Positions 9,911-18,909 of a stretch of DNA of 64,000 nt are shown here, one piece after another. The stretch is from an uncultured Verrucomicrobiota bacterium. GTDB taxonomy: Bacteria > Verrucomicrobiota > Verrucomicrobiia > Limisphaerales > UBA9464. Position 1 is the stretch's first letter, and every line of letters begins with the position of its first letter. Both the position numbers and the translations under genes were made by a program. The notes beneath the pieces are model-generated. The model saw nothing but the letters and a program-made list of their open reading frames with translations. It was not told the origin of the DNA and ran no database searches. The stretch is from positions 8,250-72,249 of the forward strand of contig CAIYFP010000462.1 in assembly GCA_903925515.1 (NCBI GenBank), in the 5' to 3' direction.

Positions 9911-10687
9911 ATGAAAGCAGAAATCTTGATTCCAGGGGCCGTTTTGGCGGCAACACTCGCAACCCAATCCATGGCCGAGGGCGGCATCGCCCCCTTTAGC
10001 ATCTCGGGCCAAGGCATCACGGCATCGGGGTTGCTGACGTACCAACCGGTATCCCTGACGGGTTTCGCCGGGGTTGCATGGCGGGTGACAGGCGTCACCG
10101 GCACCTTCTCGGATACGGTGTCAGGCATCAACGGCCCGTTCACGAGCGTGCTCGCCTCTGGCATGGACTACACGAAGGCGCCCAGCCGCCAAGACCTGGG
10201 TGCGAACCCTCCGATCGTGGGCAATCTCGGGACCGTCACGGGCAGCACCGTTCAGTTGTCCTATGGCCCGTCGACCAAGTCGTCGTTCGACAACTTGGTT
10301 TACCCCAATGGCGACAGCCCAACCCTTTGCTTGCCTTATTATTCCTATGGTGGCGGGCGGATTGACATCTTCGGATTGGGATTGCTCGTGGACACGGGTG
10401 GAGGGACCACGGCTTTGGTCAACGTTTGGAGCAACGGAAACCTCAACAATCCGGCAAATCCGCTGGGCCTCGACTATGGCATCTCGGTAGGGCCGTTTGA
10501 TGCCTCGGCAAACCCCCAATACACGAGGACCCGTTACATTGGCGATAGCAACGGCTATGAGGTGTCACCTTCCAGCTACGCTGGCTCCGGAGTGACCTTT
10601 ACCGTCGTGCCCGAGCCATCCGAATACGCAGCCGTCACCACGGCCGGATTACTCGGCTTCATGGTCTGGCGTCGGCGCCGCGCCTGA
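9911..10687 (+). CDS. PEP-CTERM sorting-domain protein
   Basis: 258 residues. The start at 9911 is preferred over upstream ATGs in frame because it places an ordinary signal peptide (MKAEILIPGAVLAATLATQSMA) at the N-terminus. The C-terminus has the full tripartite sorting signal: VPEPSEYA, a hydrophobic stretch (TTAGLLGFMVW) and a basic tail (RRRRA). Such proteins are exported, processed by an exosortase and linked to the cell surface or extracellular matrix. The middle is Gly/Ser/Thr-rich with no recognised enzyme motif. A palindrome at 9850-9866 may regulate it. No exosortase gene is in this window. Confidence 0.9.
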   Translation: MKAEILIPGAVLAATLATQSMAEGGIAPFSISGQGITASGLLTYQPVSLTGFAGVAWRVTGVTGTFSDTVSGINGPFTSVLASGMDYTKAPSRQDLGANPPIVGNLGTVTGSTVQLSYGPSTKSSFDNLVYPNGDSPTLCLPYYSYGGGRIDIFGLGLLVDTGGGTTALVNVWSNGNLNNPANPLGLDYGISVGPFDASANPQYTRTRYIGDSNGYEVSPSSYAGSGVTFTVVPEPSEYAAVTTAGLLGFMVWRRRRA

Positions 10688-10702
10688 CGACCGGGCAGCT
10701 TT

Positions 10703-10771
10703 GGAGCCGGGCACAAGCGCCATGGTTGCCGAGGTCCCGCGGCCATGGATCTTTAAGTCGTGCCCGGCTCC
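10703..10771. repeat. 12-bp perfect inverted repeat with 45-bp spacer in a convergent gap
   Basis: Arms 10703-10714 (GGAGCCGGGCAC) and 10760-10771 (its exact complement) lie between the convergent PEP-CTERM and CotH genes. The spacer itself contains CCATGG twice. No T-run follows, so it is not a standard terminator; a small palindromic intergenic repeat or a large stem-loop at the 3' end of both mRNAs are the options. Confidence 0.6.
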
Positions 10772-10797
10772 GCCCCTTGCAGCCCGGCAACAGGCCC

Positions 10798-12744
10798 TCA
10801 AGGCTGCCGGGGCAGCCGCCCTGGCCCACCAAAACCAGGCGGCGGCGGGAACACCTTGGCGAGCCCCTCGGCAAGTTGGGCCTCGTTCAGCGTGCCCTTC
10901 TTATCCAGGTCCCATTCGCCCCACCATCTCTCGGCCATCGCAGTCCATTCCGTTGGGCTGACCCGCTCGTCCTTGTTGACGTCCGCGAGGTTGCGGACGG
11001 GCTCGGCGAGGAACATGCCGGGTCCGCCCCCCCCGCGACGTCCACCCGGTCCATCCGGTCCACCCGGTCCACCCGGTCCACGTTGCCCGATGCGGAGGCC
11101 CTCGGACTTGCCCGCGAGTTGGTCGGCAACCGACCGATGACGTTCCTTCACGAAGCCCTTGATGGGCTTGGGGGGTTGCCCGAACGGGCCGCCGGGGCCG
11201 CCGCGCCCACCTCCGAACGGGTTCATGCCCACCGCCTCGCCCGCGACCCCTTTGTCGAAGCGTTCCAGCTTCTCCTGCGACTCGTCCTGGATCGCGCCGC
11301 GGATGACGGCGGCCACCTCGTCCACCTGCTTCGCGATGCGTTCAGGCTGGAAGATCGTCTGCTGGAACTCCTTCAGGCGCGCGAGGTAAGCCTCCTGGAC
11401 GGCGTGCACGCCCATGACGCGCTCGAAGAAACGGTTCTCGCCCGACCATGGTTGCCGGATGCTGAGTTGCTCGCGTTCCTCCTGGGAGCCTTGGAGGCCG
11501 AAGTTCCCGAAGGAGTGGTCGAGGTCCCACGGGACAAAGAGGAAGCGGTCGGTCTTGGGGTGGAGGTACACCACGTAGTTTTGCCCGAGCGTCAGGATCG
11601 AATCGAGCGTGCTCAGCCACACGGTGACCGCCATGAAGCGGCTGAACTCGTCCACGTCGATGAACTCGGGCAGGCGCCGCGCGAACTCCTCGTCGGATCC
11701 CTTCGTGAGAAACCTCGCGAAATCCTGCACGCGCCGCTTCTGCGCGTCGGTCAGCTCCGTTTTCGGGTCGTAGATCTGATGGTAGGCCTTCCAGTCGTCG
11801 CCGAGGTCCTTGAACAGCGTGGGCGTGACCGGCTTGAAGATGGCGCCCTTTTTGGTCCCGAAGTTGGCCTCGGCCCATGCATTGTCCGGGTTTTCGACGA
11901 CGGAGTAGAGGCCGAGGTAGGCGTTTTCCTTGGCTCCGGGAGCATGAACCGTCACGCGGGCGTATCCGGTGCGCGGCGCCGGCACCCCGGCCGCGCGGTA
12001 CAGCGCATAGGACAGCGGCTCGTTCATCCACGAGGCGTCCGTCACGTTGTTGTGGAAGTTCAGCTTGCCCTGGCCCGCCAGCTTCTGGCCCTTCACGAAC
12101 TCGTTCAGGTCCACCTTCAACGACTTCTTGTCGTTCATCCGCGCGCCCATGAACGTGCCGTTCCCTTTGTACCGGACCGCCACGTTGGTCAGCCGAGTTC
12201 CCGCGATCTCCAGGTCCGCGTGCACGTACTCGAAGTTCATTCCCGCCGCGCCGCTGAGCCCGTTGCGTAGCCCCTCGGCCGCCTGCAACCGCGGCGCAAA
12301 CCCGCCCCCGCCGGGGCCGCCCATCGCCAACGCCTTGTTCATCCCCTCGCGAATCGAGTCCAGCGTCAGGTAGCCCTCCTTCTTTCCGTCCCACTCCACG
12401 CCCCAACGCCCGAAGGTCCCCATGAACTCCTCGCGCGTCACCGAGCCGTCCTTGTTGCCATCCAAGGCGGCGAGCCAGGCGGGCGCCATCATCCGGGCCG
12501 GATTGAATCCCCCGCGCGGCCCTCCACCAAGGCCGCCGCCCGCCCCACCCGGCCGTCCGCCCAAGGGGCCTCCTCCAATGCCACCCTTGGGTTCCAAGCC
12601 TTCCCATTGGCCAGCCGGGAACGTCAGCTTCACCTCCCAAACACGCCCAAGGGAGAACAACTCGGTTGCCTTCGCGGGGGCCTCGGCATGCGCGAGGCAG
12701 GCCATCCACGGCAAGCCCGCAGCGATCAGGATTGGACGGATCAT
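10798..12744 (-). CDS. CotH kinase family protein with EF-hand segments
   Basis: 648 residues. Start chosen at 12744, giving the signal peptide MIRPILIAAGLPWMACLAHAEA. After VWEVKLTFPAGQWEGL comes a Gly/Arg-rich linker, then an EF-hand pair (DGNKDGSVTREEF about residue 100), the CotH domain (LKVDLNEFVKGQ, LYSVVENPDN, LGQNYVVYLHPKTDRF, FVPWDLDHSFG), a second Gly/Pro-rich linker, and C-terminal EF-hands (DVNKDERVSPTEW, DLDKKGTLNEAQL). CotH of Bacillus is a spore-coat protein kinase; the FVPWDLDHSFG acidic motif is retained here. Combination with EF-hands suggests a calcium-responsive exported protein. Substrate unknown. It is convergent with the PEP-CTERM gene. Confidence 0.88.
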   Translation of the reverse strand: MIRPILIAAGLPWMACLAHAEAPAKATELFSLGRVWEVKLTFPAGQWEGLEPKGGIGGGPLGGRPGGAGGGLGGGPRGGFNPARMMAPAWLAALDGNKDGSVTREEFMGTFGRWGVEWDGKKEGYLTLDSIREGMNKALAMGGPGGGGFAPRLQAAEGLRNGLSGAAGMNFEYVHADLEIAGTRLTNVAVRYKGNGTFMGARMNDKKSLKVDLNEFVKGQKLAGQGKLNFHNNVTDASWMNEPLSYALYRAAGVPAPRTGYARVTVHAPGAKENAYLGLYSVVENPDNAWAEANFGTKKGAIFKPVTPTLFKDLGDDWKAYHQIYDPKTELTDAQKRRVQDFARFLTKGSDEEFARRLPEFIDVDEFSRFMAVTVWLSTLDSILTLGQNYVVYLHPKTDRFLFVPWDLDHSFGNFGLQGSQEEREQLSIRQPWSGENRFFERVMGVHAVQEAYLARLKEFQQTIFQPERIAKQVDEVAAVIRGAIQDESQEKLERFDKGVAGEAVGMNPFGGGRGGPGGPFGQPPKPIKGFVKERHRSVADQLAGKSEGLRIGQRGPGGPGGPDGPGGRRGGGGPGMFLAEPVRNLADVNKDERVSPTEWTAMAERWWGEWDLDKKGTLNEAQLAEGLAKVFPPPPGFGGPGRLPRQP

Positions 12745-12853
12745 TGCGACGACATGACCCGCGTCCAAAACCTTCGGTTACGAAGCGATGGCGACCCTGT
12801 GGCAAGGCCTCGCTTTGCTTCCTTCGCCGTGGCCTTGGTGCAACGCCCGGGTG

Positions 12854-13069
12854 TCAGCCGCCCGCGACGATCCGGACGATCTCGATCCGGTCGTTGGCTT
12901 GCAGCGTCCGCGCCCCAAACTCCGAGGGCACCACCGCCTCGCCGTTGTGCTCCACCACCACCGACTTCGGTGGCAGGCCGCGTGAAACCAGGAAGGCCTC
13001 GAGCGTGCAGGGGAGGGCAACCTCCTCGCGTCGGCCGTTGGCGATGATGCTGTCGCTCGTGGTCTCCAT
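12854..13069 (-). CDS. thiS: Sulfur carrier protein ThiS
   Basis: 71 residues ending in Val-Ala-Gly-Gly, the diglycine that is adenylated and thiocarboxylated in thiazole (thiamine) synthesis. The beta-grasp pattern is clear: IIANGRREEV, TLEAFLVSRGL, SVVVEHNGEAVVPSEF, LQANDRIEIVRIVAGG. Start ATG at 13069, 26 bases after the hscB-like stop, so it is likely the third gene of the iscA-hscB-thiS unit. ThiG, ThiF and ThiO are not adjacent, so the carrier might also serve another sulfur-transfer reaction. No TPP riboswitch was seen. Confidence 0.9.
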   Translation of the reverse strand: METTSDSIIANGRREEVALPCTLEAFLVSRGLPPKSVVVEHNGEAVVPSEFGARTLQANDRIEIVRIVAGG

Positions 13070-13095
13070 GCTGGCGGCGGGATGGATTTTCGGCC

Positions 13096-13719
13096 TCAGC
13101 CGATGGCGAGCTGGACAACGCGTTCGCGGACCTGCCCAAGCCAACGCGACACGTAACTCAGGGTCCGGTAGATTTGCTCCAGCCGCTCCATGGGCAACGA
13201 GGCGAGGCGTCCCGGATCGCCCTGCGGCGGCGCATCGGCCCATGCCTTGCCAAGGTCCCGAAGCTCGGCGGTCAAGGCGGACTCCATCGCACGCACCCGC
13301 GTCGCGATGTCCTCGAGCTTCTCGCTCCATTCGAGGCCCTCCTGCATGGACTTCAGGCGGAGCATGGGCGACGTGCTCGTGCCGCGTTGCTGGAGGAACG
13401 CGTCGCATTCCCGGCACGCATGGCCCACCTCGACGAAGAGGTCCATCGTGCCGGGCGGGATGCGTTGGATGTCCCTTGGCTTGGAGCCGCATTCCAGCTC
13501 GATGAGATGAAGCAATCGCTCGCGCGGCTCGGCGAGGAGTTGGTGGGCGGCGTTGAGGCTGGAATACCTCTGGAGTGCCTCCGCCATCGCGGCCTCGGAC
13601 GCGCCGTGGTGTCGGTCTGGATGCCACGGTGCCGAAAGCTCAAGAAACCGGCGCTTGATGTCCTCAGGTTCCAGCCACGGCCTTCGCTCGAGCCCCAGCA
13701 ACGCGAACGCGTCGGTCAT
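13096..13719 (-). CDS. hscB: HscB-like J-domain co-chaperone for iron-sulfur assembly
   Basis: 207 residues from the ATG at 13719, eight bases after the iscA-like stop. The N-terminal J domain has the HPD tripeptide at residues 33-35 (APWHPDRH), needed to stimulate an Hsp70 ATPase. The C-terminal about 120 residues are helical and resemble the HscB cargo-binding domain (AHQLLAEPRERLLHLIEL, then long amphipathic helices). HscB normally brings IscU to HscA. The genes hscA and iscU are not in the window, but the placement directly behind an A-type carrier supports the assignment over a general DnaJ-like protein. Confidence 0.82.
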   Translation of the reverse strand: MTDAFALLGLERRPWLEPEDIKRRFLELSAPWHPDRHHGASEAAMAEALQRYSSLNAAHQLLAEPRERLLHLIELECGSKPRDIQRIPPGTMDLFVEVGHACRECDAFLQQRGTSTSPMLRLKSMQEGLEWSEKLEDIATRVRAMESALTAELRDLGKAWADAPPQGDPGRLASLPMERLEQIYRTLSYVSRWLGQVRERVVQLAIG

Positions 13720-13727
13720 GGCGACGG

Positions 13728-14117
13728 TTAGGCGCTGAAGCTCTCGCCGCACGAGCAGCTCGTTGCGGCGTTCGGGTTCTTCACCTTGAACCCGCCCTCG
13801 GTCAGGGCATCGACGTAGTCGAGCTCGGACCCGGTGACGTAGAGGGCGCTCTTGGGGTCCACAACCACGCGCACGCCGGCGCTGTCCACCACGATGTCGC
13901 GGTTCTGGGGCGCGTCTTGAAGGTCCATCTTGTACTGGAGGCCCGAGCAGCCGCCGCCCACGACCGCCACGCGCAGCACGCCCTTGGGGCGCCCCTGGCG
14001 TTGCAGCAACCCGCCCACCTTGCTGCCCGCCGCCTCCGTGAGCCGGATCAGGCGCTCGTCGCCCATCCGGAACGTTGGCTGTGTCGTTGTGCTCCCCCCG
14101 ATCTTCCCCGCGATCAT
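13728..14117 (-). CDS. A-type iron-sulfur carrier (IscA/ErpA family)
   Basis: 129 residues. The three conserved cysteines are present: Cys57 in GGGCSGLQY and Cys121/Cys123 in SCSCGESF. The rest follows the family (VVVDPKSALYVTGSELDYV). It delivers iron-sulfur clusters to apoproteins. The start at 14117 gives a short extra N-terminus; an ATG at 14066 would give a more usual length (112). The 14117 start is favoured because a -10-like TATAGG lies ten bases upstream in the same geometry as at hisD. First gene of an apparent iscA-hscB-thiS operon. Confidence 0.93.
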   Translation of the reverse strand: MIAGKIGGSTTTQPTFRMGDERLIRLTEAAGSKVGGLLQRQGRPKGVLRVAVVGGGCSGLQYKMDLQDAPQNRDIVVDSAGVRVVVDPKSALYVTGSELDYVDALTEGGFKVKNPNAATSCSCGESFSA

Positions 14118-14466
14118 TCGCGCCACCCTATAAACAAAGCCGGAAACGTCAACGAACCGTCGTCTTGCCCCCGCCACCGCAATCGCTGGCGATGCTCCCA
14201 GGAATGGGTGATCCATGACGTCATGAGGCGGCATCCGGCCCGGTTGCCTTCCCCATGGAACATCCGGTGGTGGGCTCGCGGGCGGCCTCCGTGGACGCAT
14301 GGACGGGCGGCGATACGACGAATCTCGTGACTTGCCGGGAGCCAGGCGCCGAAGCCGGCCCGGAGCAGCCCGCGGCCATGGAGCGTCGTCGGTGGCGACG
14401 GATCCCCGTCTGGGTGCGCAAGGCGGTCGCTCGCCTCGTCGTCGGCAGCTCGAGCTCTGGCGGGGC
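14118..14466. other. Intergenic region, no gene recognised
   Basis: 349 bases between iscA and the lipoate-ligase gene. The only structure noted besides the iscA promoter is a perfect 12-bp palindrome CATGACGTCATG at 14214-14225. Short open frames here (up to about 76 codons) have no recognisable motif and the composition of random GC-rich sequence. Confidence 0.5.
14127..14132 (-). promoter_or_regulatory. -10-like element of a possible leaderless iscA promoter
   Basis: On the minus strand TATAGG is followed by GTGGCG and, ten bases from its end, the ATG at 14117. Transcription would start at or just before the ATG. A TTGACG (14147-14152) lies only 14 bases upstream, short for a -35. The ATAGGGTGGCG string recurs upstream of hisD. 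Confidence 0.4.
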
Positions 14467-15147
14467 TCAGCGGCGCATTTGGTAGGCCTCGGTTGAATGG
14501 AGCGTCCGGGCGCGTTCAAGGGCATGGTGACGCCATGCGTCGTCGTCGGTGGCGTCCCATGCGACCGTCCAATCCGCGGTCGCGGCGGCACGGAGGGCGT
14601 CCGCGAAGGCGTCGCGGGAGAGGTGGCATGGCAGGGGTTGCAGGCTGCCTTGGATGAGGAGGCCATCGCGGTTCCTGCGTTGGGCCGCACCGGCGATCTT
14701 CCGGCCGTTGCTGAGGACGTCGAACTTCTCCCAGCCCTCGAAGCATCGGCCCGGGCCAGAGGGCTCGCAGCAGTCCGCGACGACGGCCGGGACACCATGG
14801 GCGCGGAGGGCGGCGGCGAGCCATTGGTGCATGCGCTTGTAGCTCTCGGGCGCGCGGAGGCCATGCCATGGGTGGCCCGGGGGGATCGCCATGGCGTAGG
14901 TCCAGTCCTCAAGGTGCGGGACAAGGCCGCCGCCGGTCGGTCGCCGCAGCAGGGGCCGGAGGCGCGTCCAGCCCTCGACCGCGGAACGTAGCTGGAAGTA
15001 GCCGAAGGTGGCGGCCGGCGTCGTCCAGCCATACCACCGGAACACGGGCCGGCCGATGCGCGCGATGCATGCAAGGAGGGCGTCGTCGGTGGCCATGTTG
15101 AGCACGGGCTCGACCGGCCCGTCGTCGATGAATGCCCAACCCTCCAT
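14467..15147 (-). CDS. Lipoate-protein ligase A / BPL-LplA family protein
   Basis: 226 residues. The family signature RRPTGGG is at residues 68-74 and the catalytic-lysine region GRKIAGAAQRR has Lys150. The opening FIDDGPVEPVLNMATDDALL and FRWYGWTTPAATFGYFQ are typical of LplA-type lipoyl or octanoyl transferases. It would attach lipoate or octanoate to a lipoyl domain; the exact donor cannot be told from sequence. It starts six bases after hisC stops, so it is cotranscribed with hisD-hisC although the pathways are unrelated. Confidence 0.88.
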   Translation of the reverse strand: MEGWAFIDDGPVEPVLNMATDDALLACIARIGRPVFRWYGWTTPAATFGYFQLRSAVEGWTRLRPLLRRPTGGGLVPHLEDWTYAMAIPPGHPWHGLRAPESYKRMHQWLAAALRAHGVPAVVADCCEPSGPGRCFEGWEKFDVLSNGRKIAGAAQRRNRDGLLIQGSLQPLPCHLSRDAFADALRAAATADWTVAWDATDDDAWRHHALERARTLHSTEAYQMRR

Positions 15148-15153
15148 CGCGAG

Positions 15154-16281
15154 TTAGCCCTCCCTGCGACGGATGGCGGCGACGGCGCGGAGCAGGGCGC
15201 CGGCCTCGGCGTCGGACCCGACGGTGATGCGGAGGAAGGGAGCAAGTTGCTGGGAGGAGAACCAGCGCACGAGGATCTTGCGCGCGCGGAGCCGGGCGAG
15301 CCATTCCGAGGCCGGCGGGCCGGGGGGGCGCGCGAGCAGGAAGTTGGTGTCGCTGGGCAGGACGTCCCAGCCCATGCCGGACAACTCGCGCCGGATGCGT
15401 TCCCGGGTTTGGATGACGCGGGCGAAGTTGCGGCGGTAGTACGGGAGGTTGTCGAGGGTGGCCATGGCGGCGACCTGCCCAAGGCCGTTGACGTTGTAGC
15501 TGTCGCGGACCTTGTCGAGCGCGGCGACGACGTCGGGGTGGGCGACGCAGTAGCCGACGCGTTGGAAGCAGAGGGAATAGGACTTGGAAAAGGTACGGGT
15601 GACGATGACGTGGGGGTGGCGGAGGGCGAGGGGAAGGGCGTGGTCTCGCGCGAAGTCCACGTAGGCCTCGTCGAGGACGACCGGGCCGCGCTGGGCAACG
15701 CAGAGAGCCTCGAGCTCGGGGGTGGAGTAGCCGCGTCCGCTGGGGGCATTTGGGGTCGTGATGAGGGAAAGGGCGGCGTTAAAGCGCCATGAACGGCCCC
15801 TGCGGAGCTTCTCGACGGCGGGGAGAGCGAAGTCGGGTTCGAGGGGCACGGCATGGGCGCGTGCGCCGTGGGTCTCGGCAAGGACGGGGTAGAGGGAATA
15901 GCAGGGCCACAGGTACTGGACCGTGGCGCGCGCGGCATGGCGGGCGGGAACGGCGGCCCCGGGCTCGACGAACACGCGGATAAGGCAGGCGAGGACCTCG
16001 TCGGAGCCGTTGCCGACGAAGATGTTCGCTGGGGCGCAGCCATGGAGGCGCGCGAGCTTCTCGCGCAGGGGCGCCGAGGCGGGGTTGGGATAGAGGCGGA
16101 GGCGGGCGTCGGTCGCCTTGCGGACGGCGCGGAGGACGGCGGGGGCGGGAGGGTAGGGGTTCTCGTTGGTGTTGAGCTTGATGAGCCCGCGGATCTTGGG
16201 TTGCTCGCCGGGCACGTAGGCATGGAGGTCGCGCACCATGGGGCGGACGAGACGGGCAACCGGCGAGGGCTTGGAGGACAT
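15154..16281 (-). CDS. hisC: Histidinol-phosphate aminotransferase HisC
   Basis: 375 residues. A PLP-dependent class I/II aminotransferase of histidine synthesis. KLNTNENPYPP near residue 35, NGSDEVL near 91, TTPNAPSGRGY near 175, DEAYVDF near 204 and the PLP lysine in TRTFSKSYSL (Lys233) are all present. About 13 extra residues (Ala/Arg-rich, near residues 112-124) sit where the family usually has PGD-x-V-x-x-P-x-P-T-Y. It follows hisD by 61 bases. With hisD it covers two late steps of the pathway; other his genes are elsewhere. Confidence 0.96.
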   Translation of the reverse strand: MSSKPSPVARLVRPMVRDLHAYVPGEQPKIRGLIKLNTNENPYPPAPAVLRAVRKATDARLRLYPNPASAPLREKLARLHGCAPANIFVGNGSDEVLACLIRVFVEPGAAVPARHAARATVQYLWPCYSLYPVLAETHGARAHAVPLEPDFALPAVEKLRRGRSWRFNAALSLITTPNAPSGRGYSTPELEALCVAQRGPVVLDEAYVDFARDHALPLALRHPHVIVTRTFSKSYSLCFQRVGYCVAHPDVVAALDKVRDSYNVNGLGQVAAMATLDNLPYYRRNFARVIQTRERIRRELSGMGWDVLPSDTNFLLARPPGPPASEWLARLRARKILVRWFSSQQLAPFLRITVGSDAEAGALLRAVAAIRRREG

Positions 16282-16342
16282 GGCGACGGCGGGAGGGGTT
16301 GGGTCTGGCTGGGATGCGCGGCCGGGGCGAGGCGCCCGCGCG

Positions 16343-17638
16343 CTACTTGTTTTCTCGGATAGACGCGGAGCGTCCGTGGGCGTCGAGGCCCTCGACCTTG
16401 GCGAAGACCTGGACGGAGGCCATGGCGTGCTTCAGGGCGCCCTTCCCGTACTCGACGATGCTGGTCCGGCGCTGGAACTGGTCGGTGGTGAGGCCCGCGA
16501 AGGAGCGCCCGGCTCCGCCGGTGGGGAGTTCATGGCTGGGGCCGGCCACGTAGTCGCCGAGGACGGTGGGGGAGTAGTCCCCGAGGAAGATGGCGCCGGC
16601 CATGGTGATCTTCTTGGCGACGTCGCGGGCATGGGCGGTCATGACCTCGCAATGCTCGGGGGCGATGCGGTTCACGAGCGCGACGGCGTGGTCCATCTCC
16701 TCGACGTGGATGAGCCATCCGTTGGCCTTGAGGGCCTTCTCGATGAGGGACTTGCGGGCCAGCTTGCCAAGCTGGCGGGTCACCTCCTTCTCGACGGCCT
16801 TGAGGAGCTTGCCGGAGGTGGTGACGAGCCACACCCGTTCATGGCCGGAGCCGTGCTCGGCCTGCGCGAGGAGGTCGGCGGCGACGAACTTGGGGTTGGC
16901 GGAGTCGTCGGCGAGGACGAGGACCTCGCTTGGGCCGGGGAGCAGGTCCACGGCGACATGGCCGAAGAGGAGCCGCTTGGCGGCGACGACATAGGCATTG
17001 CCGGGGCCGAACACCTTCTGGACCGGGGAGATGGACTTGGTGCCGAGGGCCATGGCGGCGACGGCCTGGGCACCGCCGACCTTGTACACCTCGGTGGCCC
17101 CGGCCGTGCGTGCGGCGAAGAGGATGGCGGGGTGGACGGTGCCGTCCTTGCGGCAGGGGCTGCACACGACGATCTCCGGGCAGCCGGCGACCTTGGCGAG
17201 GGTCACGGTCATGAGGACGGACGACACAAGGGGCGCGGTCCCGCCGGGGATGTAGATGCCGACGCGGTGGAAGGGGTCGAACTTCTCGCCCACGGCGGCG
17301 CCGTGCTGGTTGCGGGCCTGCCAATCCTGCCGGAGCGACTTGCGTGCGAAGGCCTCGATGCTGGAGTGGGCGTCGGCCACCGCCGTGCGAAGAGCTTCCT
17401 GCACCTCAAGGGACGCGGCCATGAAGTCGGCCGTGGTGACGGCCATCTGCGAGGCGGACAGCTTCGCGCCGTCGAACTTCTCGGTCAGGTCCAGCAGGGC
17501 GGCGTCGCCCTTGGCCCGCACCTGTTCGATGATGGTGCGAGCCTTCTCCTCGATCTCCGGGTCGAACAAGCTGGAGGTGCGCACCGCCCGGTCCAATTGC
17601 GCTGCAAAGTTGGCGTCTGTGTGACGCGTGACGTTCAT
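16343..17638 (-). CDS. hisD: Histidinol dehydrogenase HisD
   Basis: 431 residues from the ATG at 17638. Oxidises histidinol to histidine using NAD and zinc. Family blocks include [81 protein letters not shown] and [19 protein letters not shown] three codons upstream abuts the -10-like element and so is an unlikely start. First gene of hisD-hisC-lplA. The promoter TTGACT-N16-AATAGG (17675-17648, minus strand) would give an almost leaderless mRNA. Confidence 0.97.
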   Translation of the reverse strand: MNVTRHTDANFAAQLDRAVRTSSLFDPEIEEKARTIIEQVRAKGDAALLDLTEKFDGAKLSASQMAVTTADFMAASLEVQEALRTAVADAHSSIEAFARKSLRQDWQARNQHGAAVGEKFDPFHRVGIYIPGGTAPLVSSVLMTVTLAKVAGCPEIVVCSPCRKDGTVHPAILFAARTAGATEVYKVGGAQAVAAMALGTKSISPVQKVFGPGNAYVVAAKRLLFGHVAVDLLPGPSEVLVLADDSANPKFVAADLLAQAEHGSGHERVWLVTTSGKLLKAVEKEVTRQLGKLARKSLIEKALKANGWLIHVEEMDHAVALVNRIAPEHCEVMTAHARDVAKKITMAGAIFLGDYSPTVLGDYVAGPSHELPTGGAGRSFAGLTTDQFQRRTSIVEYGKGALKHAMASVQVFAKVEGLDAHGRSASIRENK

Positions 17639-17939
17639 CGACGCCACCCTATTGCAGGTTGCGGCGGCAAGTCAAAAGCCCGTGCCGCGCAAACCTCACG
17701 AGCGAAGCTGCTTCCGAATGCGGGGGGGCGTGGGGGCGGTGCTGGGGCCTCGCGCGGGGCGTCGCTTCATGAAGGATGGGATCCCCGCCCGGGACGTCGT
17801 GTCCTGGGTCACGCAAGGACGCGAGGAAGTCCTGCCTTGCGGGACATGCGGAGGCTTCGAGTTCGGGGCAAATCCGGGCTTGAAGCCGTGGAGTGGGGGG
17901 CGTTGGGTAGGGGCCGCAGCCCCGGGTTTCGGGTGCGTG
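17639..17939. other. Intergenic region between divergent hisD and a prepilin-like gene
   Basis: 301 bases. The left end holds the hisD promoter. The remainder is open in the frame of the downstream gene but shows no protein motif, and no convincing plus-strand promoter was found. Confidence 0.45.
17648..17675 (-). promoter_or_regulatory. Putative hisD promoter with leaderless geometry
   Basis: Minus strand: TTGACT (17675-17670), 16-base spacer, AATAGG (17653-17648) with a TG one base upstream of it. The ATG at 17638 begins ten bases after the -10 end, exactly as upstream of iscA, and both are followed by GTGGCG. Confidence 0.5.
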
Positions 17940-18800
17940 ATGGATGCCATGAAGATGTTGACGTCAACCAATGCGGGCGCGCGGCCCTCGGGCCGCGGCG
18001 GCTTCACCTTGATCGAGTTGCTGGTCGTGATCGCGATCATCGCGATCCTTGCGGGCATGCTGTTGCCGGCCCTGGGCAAGGCCAAGACGAAGGCCCAAGG
18101 CATCCTTTGCATGGGCAACCACCGCCAGCTCATGCTGGCGTGGAACATGTACGCGGGCGACAACGGCGAGAAGCTGCCGTTCGCCTACTCGCAGGACGAC
18201 AACCCGAACAACTCCGACGGCGCGTGGGTGCAGGGCATCCTCGACCTGAACAACCCCGCCAACCCGGACAACTGGGACCCGAAGCACCTCCGGCAAAGCC
18301 CGCTGGCCAAGTACACGGGCGGGGCGCTCGGCATCTGGAAGTGCCCGGCAGACCGCTCGGTGGGCGTCAACGCGGCCCGGGCCAAGGTCCCGCGCGTGCG
18401 CAGCATGTCGATGAGCATCTGGACGGGTGGCAACCGGGGCACGGACGGCGGCTGGGGTTCGCGCTGGCGAGTCTTCAACAAGATGGGCGACGTGACGGAT
18501 CCCGGCCCGGCGGGCACGTACGTGCTGCTGGACGAACGCGAGGACAGCATCAACGACGGGTTCTTCGTGGTGTGGATGGACGGCTATCCCACGCCCTCGA
18601 CGACCAAAATGGTGGATTTCCCGGCCAGCTATCACAACCGGGCGGGCGGCTTCTCGTTCGTCGATGGCCATGCGGAGGTCCGGAAGTGGGTGGACGCGCG
18701 GACCACCCCGCCGATCAACAAGGCGCTCCAGCTCAACGTGCCGCAACCGAACAACCGGGACGTCGTCTGGATGCAGGACCGCGCCACGCGGCTCAAGTAG
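17940..18800 (+). CDS. Prepilin-like protein with N-terminal methylation site and C-terminal H-X9-DG motif
   Basis: 286 residues from the ATG at 17940 (17949 also possible). A short basic leader ends in Gly just before the type IV pilin/pseudopilin segment [20 protein letters not shown], the site for prepilin peptidase cleavage and N-methylation. The rest is a soluble beta-rich domain with [21 protein letters not shown], the usual continuation in Verrucomicrobiota/Planctomycetes. Near the end is [16 protein letters not shown], the H-X9-DG motif. These proteins occur in large paralogous sets; a role in type II secretion or a surface structure is inferred. Two more copies are in this window. 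Confidence 0.92.
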   Translation: MDAMKMLTSTNAGARPSGRGGFTLIELLVVIAIIAILAGMLLPALGKAKTKAQGILCMGNHRQLMLAWNMYAGDNGEKLPFAYSQDDNPNNSDGAWVQGILDLNNPANPDNWDPKHLRQSPLAKYTGGALGIWKCPADRSVGVNAARAKVPRVRSMSMSIWTGGNRGTDGGWGSRWRVFNKMGDVTDPGPAGTYVLLDEREDSINDGFFVVWMDGYPTPSTTKMVDFPASYHNRAGGFSFVDGHAEVRKWVDARTTPPINKALQLNVPQPNNRDVVWMQDRATRLK

Positions 18801-18909
18801 GCAGCGGGAGGACTGGCGTGGCGGAGGCGCGGCTGCCAGCAGGCGCGCCGCATGGTTGCACCCGGGGCGTTTCGGGGGTTAGGTAGGCCTTGGTGGTTCA
18901 CGGCCGTCC

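Noticed and set aside
14214..14225. CATGACGTCATG perfect palindrome as an operator
   Set aside because: It is short, far from any gene start in the right orientation and built from the CATG strings that are common throughout the window.
14255..14485. Possible 76-residue gene in the iscA-lipoate ligase gap
   Set aside because: No motif, no start signal and its end overlaps the lipoate-ligase gene on the other strand.
16238..18886. 882-codon plus-strand open frame
   Set aside because: It crosses the hisD gene and a prepilin gene in the wrong frame; Gly/Asp/Val-rich translation reflects GC3 bias only.
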